Origin: Carex sylvatica
Taxonomy: Eukaryota > Streptophyta > Magnoliopsida > Poales > Cyperaceae
Assembly: GCA_964058845.1 (NCBI GenBank)
Contig: CAXKVR010000234.1
Location: 1 to 28,995, forward strand
Length of the DNA: 28,995 nt
Direction of reading: 5' to 3'
The stretch's first letter is position 1. Each line of letters starts with the position of its first letter. The notes beneath the pieces were generated by a model. The model made no database searches. It saw nothing but the letters and a program-made list of their open reading frames with translations, and was not told where the DNA came from. Position numbers and translations under genes: made by a program. Positions 10,801 through 21,000 of this stretch are shown piece after piece.

Positions 10801-13800
10801 GTGATGATGTAGATGCAGGTGTGGCGAATCCTAGTGCTGGTAAGGCAGGATTGAGGAGGTCTAGGAGGAAGAACCATAAATCTGAGGTAAGGAATGGTGG
10901 TGTTCTCCTGGTATCTGATATGATTTTTGTTTTTTTTTGGTATAGTGTCTGCTGATTACTTAGGTGAAATAAGGAACTGGTTTTACTTTAATTTTATTTG
11001 ATGTTAGGTCAGGACTGAGTTTTAAGTTTCTCAAGGAAGGACATATAAATTATGATTTTTTCTGTTTGTTGTCTAGGCTGAGCTTGTTACTTCATCTGGG
11101 AGGCGAGTAAAAAGAAGAAATTTGGAGGAACCTGAGGAACCAGTGGCAGTAGGTCAATCAAGGGCCCACAAGACAAGGAAATCAAAGCATGTTGGCCGTG
11201 TACTTCCGAGAAAGAAATCCCCCAAATCCAGGGAGTTACGGCCGCAGAGACGAGCTGCACGCAATGCCCTCAGCCTTTTCTCTAAGATAACTGGAGCCTC
11301 CAGTGATGCAGAAGAGGATGAAGAGGAGGGAGAAGAAGATTCCGAAAGTAGTTTTTCCGAAAGCGATTCCATGATTCCAGAATTGAAGGGAAAAGAATCT
11401 CAAAGCAGTTCTATGCTCAGTTATGAGCTGAAGAAGCATGTACAGGAGAGAGAGGGTTACACTCAGAATGGTGGGACGACTTCTCAGACTGCGAGGAGAT
11501 TGATTCTGAAACTTCCTCATCGCAATTCAAATGCGGTTAATGCCTTGGAAACAGTGAAGGCAGAGTCCTTAAAAAATGAGGTAGCATCTACTTCAGCCGT
11601 TATAACTGAACCCAAACAAGAAGCACAACTAGAACCCAAAGTGGAATCAAAAACTGAACTGGGTCCTGAATTGGAATCCAAACCTGAGGGTGAACTAAAT
11701 TATGATGAGTTTGCTATGGCAGAGGCCGAACCCCAGACAAGACGGTCTTCCTGTGGTACGGAAAGTGAACAACCCGGCACGCCTTTGGTGGCCCATAGCA
11801 GTAAAATCCGATGGGGAAAGGTTAACCAAAGGTCCTCCTCTAAAAGGCCAAAAGTTCCTGAAGATAGCGGACCCACCAATGAGAATAAACCGGCTGCAGA
11901 CACGATAACAAGTACAAATGTAGAGGAATCTAGAGGGATTGATGAGGATATGGAATCAGATGCAGTACCACATGGAGGAATGAGTATTAGTACCAAGCAG
12001 CAAGCAGGGTCCAGTTCTCAGCCAATTATTTATAAGAGACTAAAAGTTAAGGCTCGTGGTTCAGGGAATGAAATGCCAAAAATTGAAGATGAAGTGGCCA
12101 ATGTTCAACATGATATAGCAAGTATCAAGATAGATAATAGGTTATCTGAAGAAACGGGTGTGGAAGCCGATTCCAAGGTGCCTGTGGTCTACACCAGGTC
12201 AAGACCATCAAAGAAGAGGAAGCCTGATGATAATGAATATGATATTGAGGAGAGCACCTCAAACTCAAACCATAGTAGAGATGATGCGGATTACGATGCT
12301 GGTGCAGATGAAGGATCCCATCACGGGACACGGTTAAGAGAGCGTAGCTTAAGATCTAGGCATAATAACACTTATTATGAAGCATCGACCAGTGGACGGA
12401 GGTCGCACTCGGAGCGTCAGGCCCGAATGGGATCCAATGACTGGATGTCTCCTTCAAAATCAGGCATCAATTTGAGGCCAGCTAGGAATAGAAGGGAGGT
12501 TTCAGGGTATATTGAGCCAAGACAGTGTGATAGGAGGAATCAGCCGGCAAGAAAGCTGTCGTGGTTGATGTTGTTAGAGCATGAGGAGAGCTATCGTTAT
12601 ATTCCTCAAAAAGGCGACGAGGTTGCGTATTTGAGACAGGTACCAAAGTTTTTATTAAGCATAGGTAGAACAAATTGACTTGTTTTCTAGGTATAACAAA
12701 TCTGTAATATGGAAGGTACAATAGATTAACTTTTTGACAGTTTTGTCTTTGTCTACCCTTATATTGCAATTAAGCATAAAAAGAACCACCAAAAAAAAAT
12801 GCTATTCAAATGGTACCATATTGTCTTCCTAAATGCTGGTGTTCAGAGCAATCAGTGCCGAACTATAATCTGAAATTAATGTGAACCAGGTTCTTTTCTC
12901 TATAACAATTTTAGAGAACTTTGGGTTGATGCCAATGCAACTGAATTGATAAGGTTTAACAAAGGCTAAAAAAATTGAAGTTCCAATTTACAAGTTACCT
13001 GTACAATAACAGACCCATTGTACCGATCCAATATTAGATCAGTCAGTAGCGTATTCTTGAAGAAACGCCAACAATAATTCTGTACTGAAGAAAAGAGAAA
13101 TGAGAAACATTAATTTTTCCTCAGGGTCACGAGGAGTATAGTGGGAGCCCCCGGAGGACAAATGAGATACCTTCAGACACAGTGCCAGACCTAAAAGCTG
13201 TTGAGTTCTGCAAAGTACGCTCCCTCGAGTACTCGACTTTTAGGGGGTCGGGCGAAGGGTGCTGTAAACTAATGCTTGAGTTCACTGACCCAAATTCCTC
13301 TGCATACCGCATGGTGTTCAAGGTAACCCTGCCTGAGCTGGTAACTTTTCCCGACTTCCTGGTAGAGCGGACACGGTACGAGACCTCAATAGATAGGAAC
13401 TGGACACATCGAGATAAGTGCCTGGTGTGGTGGCGAAATGAGGATGGAGATAGCGGGAGCTGGTGGGAGGGGAGGATCATGGCCGTCAAACCCAAATCAC
13501 CTGATTTTCCTAATAGCCCTTGGGAGAGGTACTCATTTAGGATTCAATTATAAGCATGTGTCTGATCAGGTTGGTAAATTTGGCAGTTTTGGTTGAATAT
13601 AACCTAAATTTTCATAAAGAAGGACAAAGTAATAACAATAGTGAAGGACTAAGTACTGATATGTTTAATTTTTGCACTTTTTGTCATGACCTCTGTCAGG
13701 AGCTCAAATCTTGTTTCGCTCCGTTGAACCTGGATTTTATTCTTTCCTTTTTTTTATGTTTTACTCAAATTTCCTCAGTTGGATTATATATATGCACAGG

Positions 13801-14615
13801 CAAGCACTTATAACATAAAATGATTTGTGACATATTAGGTATGTAATACAATACAAGAACGATGCATCAGAGCAGCACTCACATAGTCCCTGGGAGCTTC
13901 AAGATATGGACGGGCAGTGGGCCCACCCACATATTGACAACAGGACCCGTGACAGGCTATTATCAGCTATTACCGAGTTAGAGCAAGCCTCTACGAGAAA
14001 GGTAAAAGATCAATATACTTATTTTCCCCTGACTTGATTCTGTTAAACTTTTGTTATTGTGTGTATTTACTTTTGCTTCGCTGTTGCAGGATACCTACGG
14101 CATTCATAAAATTAACATGGTGGTTCAAAAGGCTGAATTTATAAATAGGTAACGGTTTTTGAAATATACTATCAAATGAAATGCAATTTTACATCTTTCT
14201 TTTTTGAATGTGTCTGTGTTTGGGATCCGGGTGGTGTTACCTTACCTAAAGACATAATTCACAGTGCGCTGTTAGCAAATCTGTACTTTTTAATTGGTTG
14301 GTGAAAATCTGTACCTTATGTACTATGCAAATTCAGCAGTCTGCTAACAACATTGTATCATTTTGTGTGTGGGGGCTTATTGTTGCTCCATTTGTTTTTT
14401 ATTCCCTCTGCAGCTTCCCTGTTCAAATTTCAATTGAGGTAATAAAGAGGAGATTGGAGAACAATTACTATCGAACTGTCGAGGCAGTGAAGAACGATGC
14501 ATCAACTATGGTTTCTTTCGCAGAGTCATACTTTGGAAAAATCGGTGATCTGACCAATAGCAATAGGATACATCGACTTAGCGAATGGATTGTGAACATT
14601 TTTAACGACTTGTAG
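4768..14615 (+). CDS. BRWD/PHIP-like WD40-bromodomain protein (24 coding exons)
   Basis: Joining 4768-5102, 5599-5753, 6175-6414, 6788-6897, 6989-7066, 7164-7270, 7502-7596, 8071-8198, 8296-8399, 8488-8565, 8691-8769, 8873-9041, 9182-9252, 9532-9612, 9697-9767, 9873-9969, 10045-10104, 10262-10316, 10462-10886, 11077-12639, 13125-13528, 13839-14001, 14090-14148 and 14414-14615 gives one frame of 1,642 residues. Every junction is GT-AG and phase holds throughout. Residues about 43-130 match the conserved BRWD N-terminal helical region (LLSYGPCKRSF). WD40 repeats span about 230-665. A linker with acidic Ser/Glu/Asp stretches and basic KR clusters follows, mostly in the 1,563-nt exon 11077-12639. 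The C-terminal BRWD region and a short bromodomain-like segment (about 1,575-1,642) close the protein. In animals this family binds chromatin and acts as a CUL4-DDB1 substrate receptor; a nuclear chromatin role here is inferred from family. Exon ends are read by eye. Confidence 0.93.
6366..9969 (+). other. WD40 propeller region with WDxR motif (within the BRWD-like gene)
   Basis: Successive GH...WD-like units are spread over coding exons 3-16: LRGH...VKIW, CRGH...IRVW, LKGH...CRIW, then units ending ARVW, IIWV, ICVW and IIWD, plus a final blade. This fits about eight blades. The CRIWDAR unit (W352-R355, coded near 7532-7543) holds a WDxR motif of the kind that DCAF proteins use to dock on DDB1. 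That supports, but does not prove, a CUL4-DDB1 receptor role. Confidence 0.8.
7946..7962 (+). repeat. (CT)n microsatellite in a BRWD-like intron
   Basis: A 17-base alternating TC run lies inside the intron between exons 7502-7596 and 8071-8198. It also adds pyrimidines upstream of the acceptor but is about 110 bp from it, so no splicing role is claimed. Confidence 0.85.
14414..14612 (+). other. Degenerate bromodomain-like C-terminus of the BRWD-like protein
   Basis: The last exon encodes a helical segment starting FPVQISIEVIKRRLENNYYR and ending FNDL. It aligns with the BC-loop half of a bromodomain. Where acetyl-lysine readers have a Y-N pair, this protein reads SYFG, so the anchoring Asn appears replaced by Phe. 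The segment is also short for a full domain of about 110 residues. A weakened or absent acetyl-lysine pocket is an inference. Confidence 0.6.
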
Positions 14616-15717
14616 TTTTAGGTTTTGCTTGGCACCTTTTTTGTTTTTAGTGCTGTTGATATGGTGCAGCATTCTGGCCATTCGGCTCGGACCGCTTTGC
14701 TCTTTGATTTTAACTGTTGGTAGTTTAGCAAATTTATCCAGTTTCTCAAATTAAGAACATGTTTTCTTTTCTGGACTTTGCGATTCGCGAAATGAGGAAA
14801 AAGTAAAGCTATAGTGAGAGGTTGCTTGTCAAAATTCATCATGTATAGCTGTCTCTTGCTGTTCGTATTGTTAATAAAGAGATAGAAAAGAAAAATATTT
14901 TCTTTTGTTGTTTCTCCCACGTGCTTTTGAACATGTTGAATTGTTTGGTGGTAATAAGCAGATCATCGATGTATAGCCACAAAGGTGACTAAAATTGATT
15001 ACCCTCTGTTTGGCAAAGCTGATGCAAGTACAAGTCTATAGGCACACACATCTTTTGAATTAAAGTCTAATTTAGTTTCTGTTGTAATGTGATCTCAAGT
15101 CTCTACTGCCGCTACAATCAGAGAATAAGTGAGCAGGTTAGAAAGAGCATTTCGGCTCAGGAATAAAAATGATATTATCACCTCTTTCTCTTCTCTTATT
15201 TGGCCCTGTTAAGTAGAATATTTCTGGTCGGGCTTTTATACTTGCCATTGCCAATATATATTTTTTTGAAACAAATATATATAACAATAAGTTGTACCCA
15301 GTAGCATGATGGTATCCAATATAAAATTACAGACGTATCATTGACAAAAGCGACATACTAGGCATTTCTCCACTACCACGTCTCGAATATGATATATAGT
15401 CGGTTTTTCTGGTCCCTCATTCTATAGCCTTCTGTCTAGCAGATCACTGCATCATATAATTTCCTAAAAGCAATGTCAAAATTTCTTGGCAGCATAGAGC
15501 TCTGCACAGCCATTGACACACACTGACAACAACAGAAATTCTCCAGCGACTTTTTTTCCTTTTAGTTGACTTAAAACATGTTGACAACCTCCAGGAAAAT
15601 TTCAAGTTCAAACTAACAATGCATGACAACTTTCATCCGAGGCAATTTGAGCTACAAATTAAATCTGAAGAAAATTTCATAACAAGTCAGTAACATCAGA
15701 AAGGAAGTATTGCTGAA
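14616..15717 (+). other. BRWD-like 3'UTR and intergenic spacer
   Basis: A canonical AATAAA lies at 14873-14878, about 260 bp past the stop, and is a plausible polyadenylation signal for the BRWD-like gene. The remainder to 15717 is AT-rich and includes a small TATATATA fold-back near 15258-15284. It presumably carries the promoter of the downstream GT34 gene, although no TATA box stands out near the start codon. Small minus-strand ORFs (14618-14920 and 15444-15629) have no domain and are not called. Confidence 0.55.
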
Positions 15718-17581
15718 ATGTCTTTCCTCAGTTCTCGGAACCGACAACTGCATCGAGGCTTCTTCTTAGAAGGCAAGCTCACCTTTCTCTGGCTCTTCTT
15801 CTATGTCACTTTTTTCGGTACCGCCTATTTCTTCACCCCCTTCATTTCCATACCGCAAATTGTATCGAACTCAAGCCATGATGTACCAATTCAACCTTCC
15901 AATTCAAGCCATGATGTACCAAGTCAAACTTTAAATTCAAGCCATGATGTACCAACTGGAATGTTCAATTTAAGCCATGAGGTACTAAGTGAGACTTTCA
16001 ATTCAAGCTATGAAATGCCAAATAATAGCTGGGATTCAATAAATGATCATCCAATTAGAACCTCTAATGCAAGCCATGATTCCTTGATTCAAAACTCAAA
16101 TGAGAGTCATGATGTACCAACTCAAGCCTCAAATTCTACCTTTGACATAGCAAATGATCAACAAGATGAAAACAACATCAATGAACCCCCTTTTCGTACC
16201 TTGACCGACCCGAGTTATACCCTTGGCTCTAAGATCAACAATTGGGATTCAAAACGGGCCGAATGGCTGCGTCAAAACCCTGCTTTCCCTAATTTATTGA
16301 CACCAACTAAACCACGAGTACTAATTGTGACCGGTTCTTCCCCAAAACCATGCGAGACACCGATTGGAGATCACTATTTGTTGAAGTCAATCAAGAACAA
16401 GATTGACTACAGCCGCATTCATGGGCTTGATATATTCTACAACACAGCTCTTCTGGATGCAGAGATGAACAGCTTTTGGGCCAAGCTACCCGTCCTTCGA
16501 GCGCTCTTCCTTTCTCACCCAGAGGTACATCTAAGCATGAAATACTTGTAATTTAATATGTTATTTTATATTTTCAAGAAGGCAACATTTTGTGAAATTA
16601 TCAGCATGCTATTCCATAGTGCTATATTTGAAAATAGACTATTCATTTTAATAGGAGGCAACTAAATAGATACTCATAAATTTATGATAGCTTTCCTTTG
16701 ATCTATCGATTATTTTTTCAAAGGTAGAGTTCCTTTGGTGGATGGACTCTGATGCACTCTTCACTGATATGACATTTGAGTTGCCGTGGGACCGCTACGC
16801 TCAATACAACCTCATAATATCGGGATCGAGTGAGAAGGTTTACAATGACAAGAATTGGCTTGGGCTCAACACAGGCATCTTCCTCCTTCGTAACTGCCAA
16901 TGGTCACTCGATTTGCTTGATGCGTTGGCCCCGATGGGGCCCAAAGGCCCAGTCAGAGATGACGCTGGCAAGCGCATTGCCGATTTTTTGAGTAACCGAC
17001 CGGTTTTCGAAGCAGATGATCAGTCGGCACTGGTGTACCTCCTTGTAATGCAGCATGACAAGTGGGACGACAAAATATATTTTGAGGGTGCCTATAACTT
17101 GCACACAGATTGGTCGATTGCTACCGAAAAATACGAGGAAATGCTAGAGAACTACCATCCAGGACTAGGAGACTGGAGGTAAATAATTAACTTGGTTATA
17201 ATTTACTGATCTAATTCTAGCAAATACATAATTTATGAATTCTTTTATAAAACCAAACTGGTATTATTCTGGATGAAAATAACAGCACAGAAGTATTCCA
17301 CAGAAATAATTATACATAACCATCAAATAAAATTTACATTTAATAATGTTGTAGTTAAAGGGTAATTCTGTGATCATAGGTGGCCACTTGTGACACACTT
17401 TGTCGGATGCAAACCGTGTGGGAATTTTGCAGATGACTCAGCTGAGCACTGCATGAAGCAGATGGACCGTGCATTTAACTTCGGAGACAACCAAATTTTG
17501 AAGATGTATGGGTTCACGCATAATTCGCTCGAAAGTGACCAAGTAAAGAGACTAGAGCGAATTAGAAATGAGACAGATTAG
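15718..17581 (+). CDS. GT34 glycosyltransferase, galactomannan galactosyltransferase-like
   Basis: Three exons (15718-16524, 16724-17178, 17380-17581) with GT-AG junctions give 487 residues. The protein is type II membrane: a short basic cytosolic tail, one hydrophobic anchor (about residues 20-42), a stem (about 45-165) and a lumenal catalytic domain. The catalytic domain has PRVLIVTGSS, IGDHYLLKSIKNK, YSRIHGLDIFYN, WAKLP, the WWMDSD motif (DxD-type metal and nucleotide-sugar site, about residues 274-279), NWLGLNTGIFLLRNCQWS, MGPKGP, FEADDQSALVYLL and WPLVTHFVGCKPC. GT34 includes xyloglucan xylosyltransferases and galactomannan galactosyltransferases of the Golgi. The MGPKG, LGLNTG and YHPGLGDWRWP stretches look closer to the galactosyltransferase-like branch, but the exact substrate cannot be settled here. 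The stem is unusual in being repetitive. Confidence 0.92.
15868..16164 (+). repeat. Nine 33-bp coding repeats in the GT34 stem
   Basis: Residues 51-149 divide exactly into nine 11-residue units starting at 51, 62, 73, 84, 95, 106, 117, 128 and 139. The best-kept unit form is NSSHDVPxQxx. The first three share the DNA core 'tcaagccatgatgtacca'; the middle units have diverged and unit 6 (DSINDHPIRTS) has lost the pattern. Eight of the nine start with an N-x-S/T sequon (NSS, NLS, NAS, NES or NST), so the stem could be heavily N-glycosylated. All units stay in frame. Confidence 0.9.
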
Positions 17582-18470
17582 GAGGAGCTCGGTTGATGTT
17601 GATCGAAATTGTTACTGGTTGATTGATTGTTGATCATTAATCAGGCTTAGCATGGCAGACTTGAGGACCTTGAGGTGCTTTAAAGCTTAGAAGATTTTGT
17701 GGATAAATAGAGAGGAGGCTTGGATGAAAGCAGCTAGTTCAGTTTGCTGTCAGAATTATAGAACTCCAGAAATAGGATTCAAAGATGATAATTTTAGTTC
17801 TATTTTTTTTTGTGTGTAGAATATCATTTAGTCAAGATAATAATTTGACATGCTTGGCCAGATGGGGACATAGTAATTTTTTTTTTTTTCCTTTTCTTGC
17901 CATTATTCAGAATGGATTATTTTGCTTTTAATTTTCAACAATTTCACCAACTAGGTAATTATCCCTCCTGTCAACAAAAATGAAGGCAATTATGGATAGA
18001 ACTAATCAGTGTTTTAATTTATGATTGTATATGTTTATGTAATAATATTACACGTAAGAGCATGCACCGTATAGTTGTAACATACTTTTGTTTTCAAAAT
18101 TTTAATCTAATTAAACATATAAAATTAATAATATAACTTCTATCATTTAATAAATATAAGATTAGGTTAGTATTTTATTACATTCAGCACCTAAGTTGTT
18201 ATATTTTTTAAGCAAAATACGCATTCATGTATACTCACATATCTTATGGTATCTGCATTATGCAGCGATACACATATTAAAAATTATATTTTAAAACATT
18301 GAAGCTGCTAATAGACCAATGTATCTACGGCGATCTCAGTTTATTAAATAAAAGACTCAAATAATAATCCAATAAAAGACGGGTGGGTTGTTTTTTTATT
18401 GATCATTTGCCAATCGAAAACTGGAACCAACCGAAAGTGAAACGAATCTGATGATCTAAAAACTGTGTAG
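17582..18470. other. GT34 3' region and gene-free AT-rich DNA
   Basis: The first few hundred bases probably include the GT34 3'UTR, though no clear AATAAA is seen. Between about 18057 and 18265, 'gagcatgcaccgtatag' and a weak reverse-complement partner near 18250 hint at an old MITE, but the match is poor. No ORF is supported. Confidence 0.5.
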
Positions 18471-18482
18471 GCCGTCAATGTA

Positions 18483-18680
18483 GTGGTGTAAACGGTCATA
18501 TACGAATTGGATAGTGATGAATTAAATAGTAATCAAATTATTCTTATCTGTTATAATTTTTGGATATAGATATAAATAAGGATAGTCTCGGATACGGATA
18601 CGGATCAAATATTAAATAAACACAGATACGGATTAAATATCAGAGAGATACGAATACGGATATGAATATAATTCAGATAA
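18483..18680. repeat. GGATACGGATA-type degenerate repeat
   Basis: The tract begins 'agtggtgtaaacggtcata' and continues with repeated 'ggatacggatacggatcaaa' and 'gatacggattaaatatcag' units. Such imperfect 'gatacggat' arrays after a 'gtgtaaacgg' motif are common in plant non-autonomous hAT-like and related elements. No opposite terminus is visible, so this is called only as repeat DNA. Confidence 0.5.
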
Positions 18681-19130
18681 TTAAAAAACTATTAATATAC
18701 ATTTTAATAAAGAATAATATCTAAATATAATTTTTCCCATTCATAAATTATATTTAATATTTTTCATAATAAGTTTGTTAATTACAAAATATATATCATA
18801 TTATTAAAATAATAGTCATGTCATAGCATTTTATTGTTCATTAGAATATATAAGTATATATATAAGTATATATAGTTTAATAAATTATTAATATATACAA
18901 GTAATTTAATAAATAAACAAAACATATCTTTGTTATAACTTATAGCATCTTCATTAGTGCAAGTGAGATGCAATTACAAATAAAAAAAAACTGTCAAATA
19001 AAATTAAGTAAAAAATCATTTTTCAAATTCCCTACATCATACAATTGCAATTCAGTTGCATTTATGCCACGTTGGACTAGATTTTTTTTTCCGTTGACTC
19101 ACGTAAAACCAAATATATGGACACGTAACC
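18681..19130. other. AT-rich gene-free DNA
   Basis: Long A/T runs without ORFs of note. From about 18945 ('gcatcttcattagtgcaagt') the sequence resembles the edge of a PIF/Harbinger-type MITE, but I found no convincing partner terminus or TSD. Confidence 0.45.
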
Positions 19131-19133
19131 TCT

Positions 19134-19310
19134 TCCTTTTTCTTCTCTCCTCTCAACGATATCCTCTCTCTGTTTTAATTCTCCTCTCCTCTCCATGAAA
19201 CAGAAATAGATTACGCTCTCCCTCTCTCTTTCTCTCCTCTCCATGAAACAAAAAAATAACTCTCCCTCTCTATTTCTTTCTCTCCTCTCCTCTCCTCTCC
19301 ATGAAAAAGA
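19134..19310. repeat. CT-rich imperfect tandem repeat
   Basis: Blocks of 'tctcctctccatgaaa' recur at about 19186, 19234 and 19292 (spacings near 48 and 58 bp), separated by CT-rich filler. The 135-residue minus-strand ORF over 19077-19484 reads this as Arg/Glu repeats and is not a gene. About 19340-19440 adds three copies of 'ataatacagta', two of them preceded by 'ataccat'. Confidence 0.65.
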
Positions 19311-19484
19311 AAAAGAAAAACAGGCTGCTAAATCAAGGCATAATACAGTAAAATCTACAGTATAAAATCCATAATACCATAATACAGTAGGTATGAAAAA
19401 TTTAAAATTGATAAAGTTTACAATACCATAATACAGTAGCTTAAAAAACCAAAATCTATTTAACAGAAAAATAAGAGACATCAT

Positions 19485-20263
19485 TGAAAGTAAAAAAGTC
19501 AGTATTTAATTTTCTAAGTACCCGCTCCCTTCACCTATTGAAAAAGTGAAATAATGTGGGTCTACTTGTAATTTTCCCCTTTTTTTTTCTTCTGACAGCC
19601 CATCAATTACCAGTAAGAGTTGAGACCCTTCATCTTCATCTCAATTTTATAAGCAAAAGCTGCTGCGTACTTCTTAATACGAAAACAATTAAGCTAAAAG
19701 ACTGATAAGTAAATATGCTGAGAAAATAAAAGGAATTTAAAAAACCAAACTAATCTGTGCCGGTAAAGGAAGTAAGGCCTCCTTTGTTTACTACAAGATC
19801 AAGCAGATCGCTTGTGCTTTTCTGTACTCATCACCACACAAATGCTGTCAGTTCCAAGGACGTATGGGGACAAAGCCTGTAAAATAGAAAACAAAATGCA
19901 TAAATTTTCATGAAATGATAGACATTGTTATCCAAAAGACAATAATTCTTAATTATGCCATCATAAGTTAGTCTATTTACTTCACTGTTTACGAATATAT
20001 CTGGACTAATTCTTAATTCTGCATTTACTATTTTACTATTGACGGTTGACGCTTCAAGAAAAAAAATTAATCAAATGTCATTATTTTCAGCAATAGCTCT
20101 CTCTGTACACAGTAGTTTTGTTAGACTAAAACTAATTTGCAGCAAAAAAACTAATCAAAAGTTATTATTTTCATGAAGTAGAACACTAAAACAAATGAGG
20201 GTGGTTTATTAAATAACTTGCCTCCGAAATTAACAAATATTTTTTGCAAGCACTGAATTTCAA
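19485..20263. other. Gene-free DNA
   Basis: AT-rich with no domain-bearing ORF on either strand. I see no RNA gene or element boundary. Confidence 0.5.
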
Positions 20264-20725
20264 TAAAATTAAGGGAAAATTGTGAAAATGCCACTCCAAA
20301 ACCTTCAAATTGTGAAAATGCCATCCTGAACTTTGAAATTGTAAAAATGCCACTCCAAACTTCATTAATTTGTAATTTTGCCACTCCAAATAATTAATGA
20401 CTAAAATACCCTCCCATCACCAAACTCCTCTTCTCCCACCCGGTTCCCACCTCTTCTAACTACAGAATTTTTTTGCGTGGTTGACAAAATCTAGGGTTTC
20501 TGATTGCTGATGGAATTTTTTTGCGTGGTTGACTCCAAAAAATTTCTGCAGTTAGAAGAGGTGGAAATTTTTTTGGGAGGGTATTTTAGTCATTAATTAT
20601 TTGGAGTGGCAAAATTACAATTAATGAAGTTTGGAGTGGCATTTTTACAATTTTAAAGTTCAGAATGGCATTTTCACAATTTGAAGGTTTTGGAGTGGCA
20701 TTTTCACAATTTTCCCTAAAATTAA
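20264..20725. mobile_element. Fold-back Mutator-like MITE with 9-bp target duplication
   Basis: The element occupies 20273-20716 (444 bp) between perfect 9-bp direct repeats TAAAATTAA (20264-20272 and 20717-20725). Its ends, 'gggaaaattgtgaaaatgcc' and its reverse complement, open terminal inverted repeats of about 145 bp with few mismatches. The pairing continues inward (20447-20467 with 20544-20564). Each arm contains four tandem units of 29-31 bp around 'tgtgaaaatgcca'. The loop carries a perfect 21-bp direct repeat, 'gaattttttt' plus 'gcgtggttgac', at 20465 and 20513. A 9-bp duplication is typical of Mutator-like elements. No transposase is present, so it is non-autonomous. Minus-strand ORFs over the left arm are repeat artefacts. 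Confidence 0.88.
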
Positions 20726-20875
20726 TGATCACAAATAGTACATGGATACGAGTCAAGCATTTACCTTCTTGAAGATCATCAATAGTTGATTGGAAATCTT
20801 GACGCTCTCTCTCTAATGCTGAAACTTTACGTCCACACCGTGTATTCGAAATGGATATAAAGAACCATTTTTTGT

Positions 20876-21000
20876 TTTGGAAAAATTGCCAGTATACTCA
20901 TCTAAAATTTTAAAATAGCCAATTTCCCCATAAAATCACCTTAATATCCAATATACCCACAAAAAATTCACTTTATTACTTCCTATCCCCTTTTATTCAT
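20876..21000. repeat. Solo arm resembling a fold-back element terminus
   Basis: 'ggaaaaattgccagtatac' and the following 'aatagccaatttcccc' and 'atatccaatataccc' form loose tandem units of about 30 bp. This is the same style of unit as in the arms of the 20273-20716 element but a different sequence. No opposite arm was found nearby, so it may be a truncated relative. Confidence 0.35.

Noticed and set aside
11154..11996. Minus-strand ORFs of 72-98 residues (11154-11372, 11236-11520, 11700-11996)
   Set aside because: They are antisense shadows of the long coding exon 11077-12639, whose acidic codons read as Ser/Leu runs on the other strand.
13127..13495. 122-residue minus-strand ORF
   Set aside because: It lies fully opposite the BRWD-like exon 13125-13528, which is in phase and has family similarity; the antisense protein shows no domain.
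16718..17104. Minus-strand ORFs over the GT34 second exon
   Set aside because: Shadow frames of a clearly conserved catalytic domain.
19077..19484. 135-residue minus-strand ORF with Arg/Glu repeats
   Set aside because: It is read from the CT-rich tandem repeat; the repetitive RRE-type composition comes from the DNA repeat.
18945..19620. Possible complete PIF/Harbinger MITE
   Set aside because: The left edge looks suggestive, but no matching right terminus or TTA/TAA duplication could be fixed by eye.
20151..20389. Two overlapping minus-strand ORFs with repeated WHFHN/GVAF motifs
   Set aside because: They fall on the tandem subunits of the fold-back element arm; the motifs reflect 30-bp DNA units.
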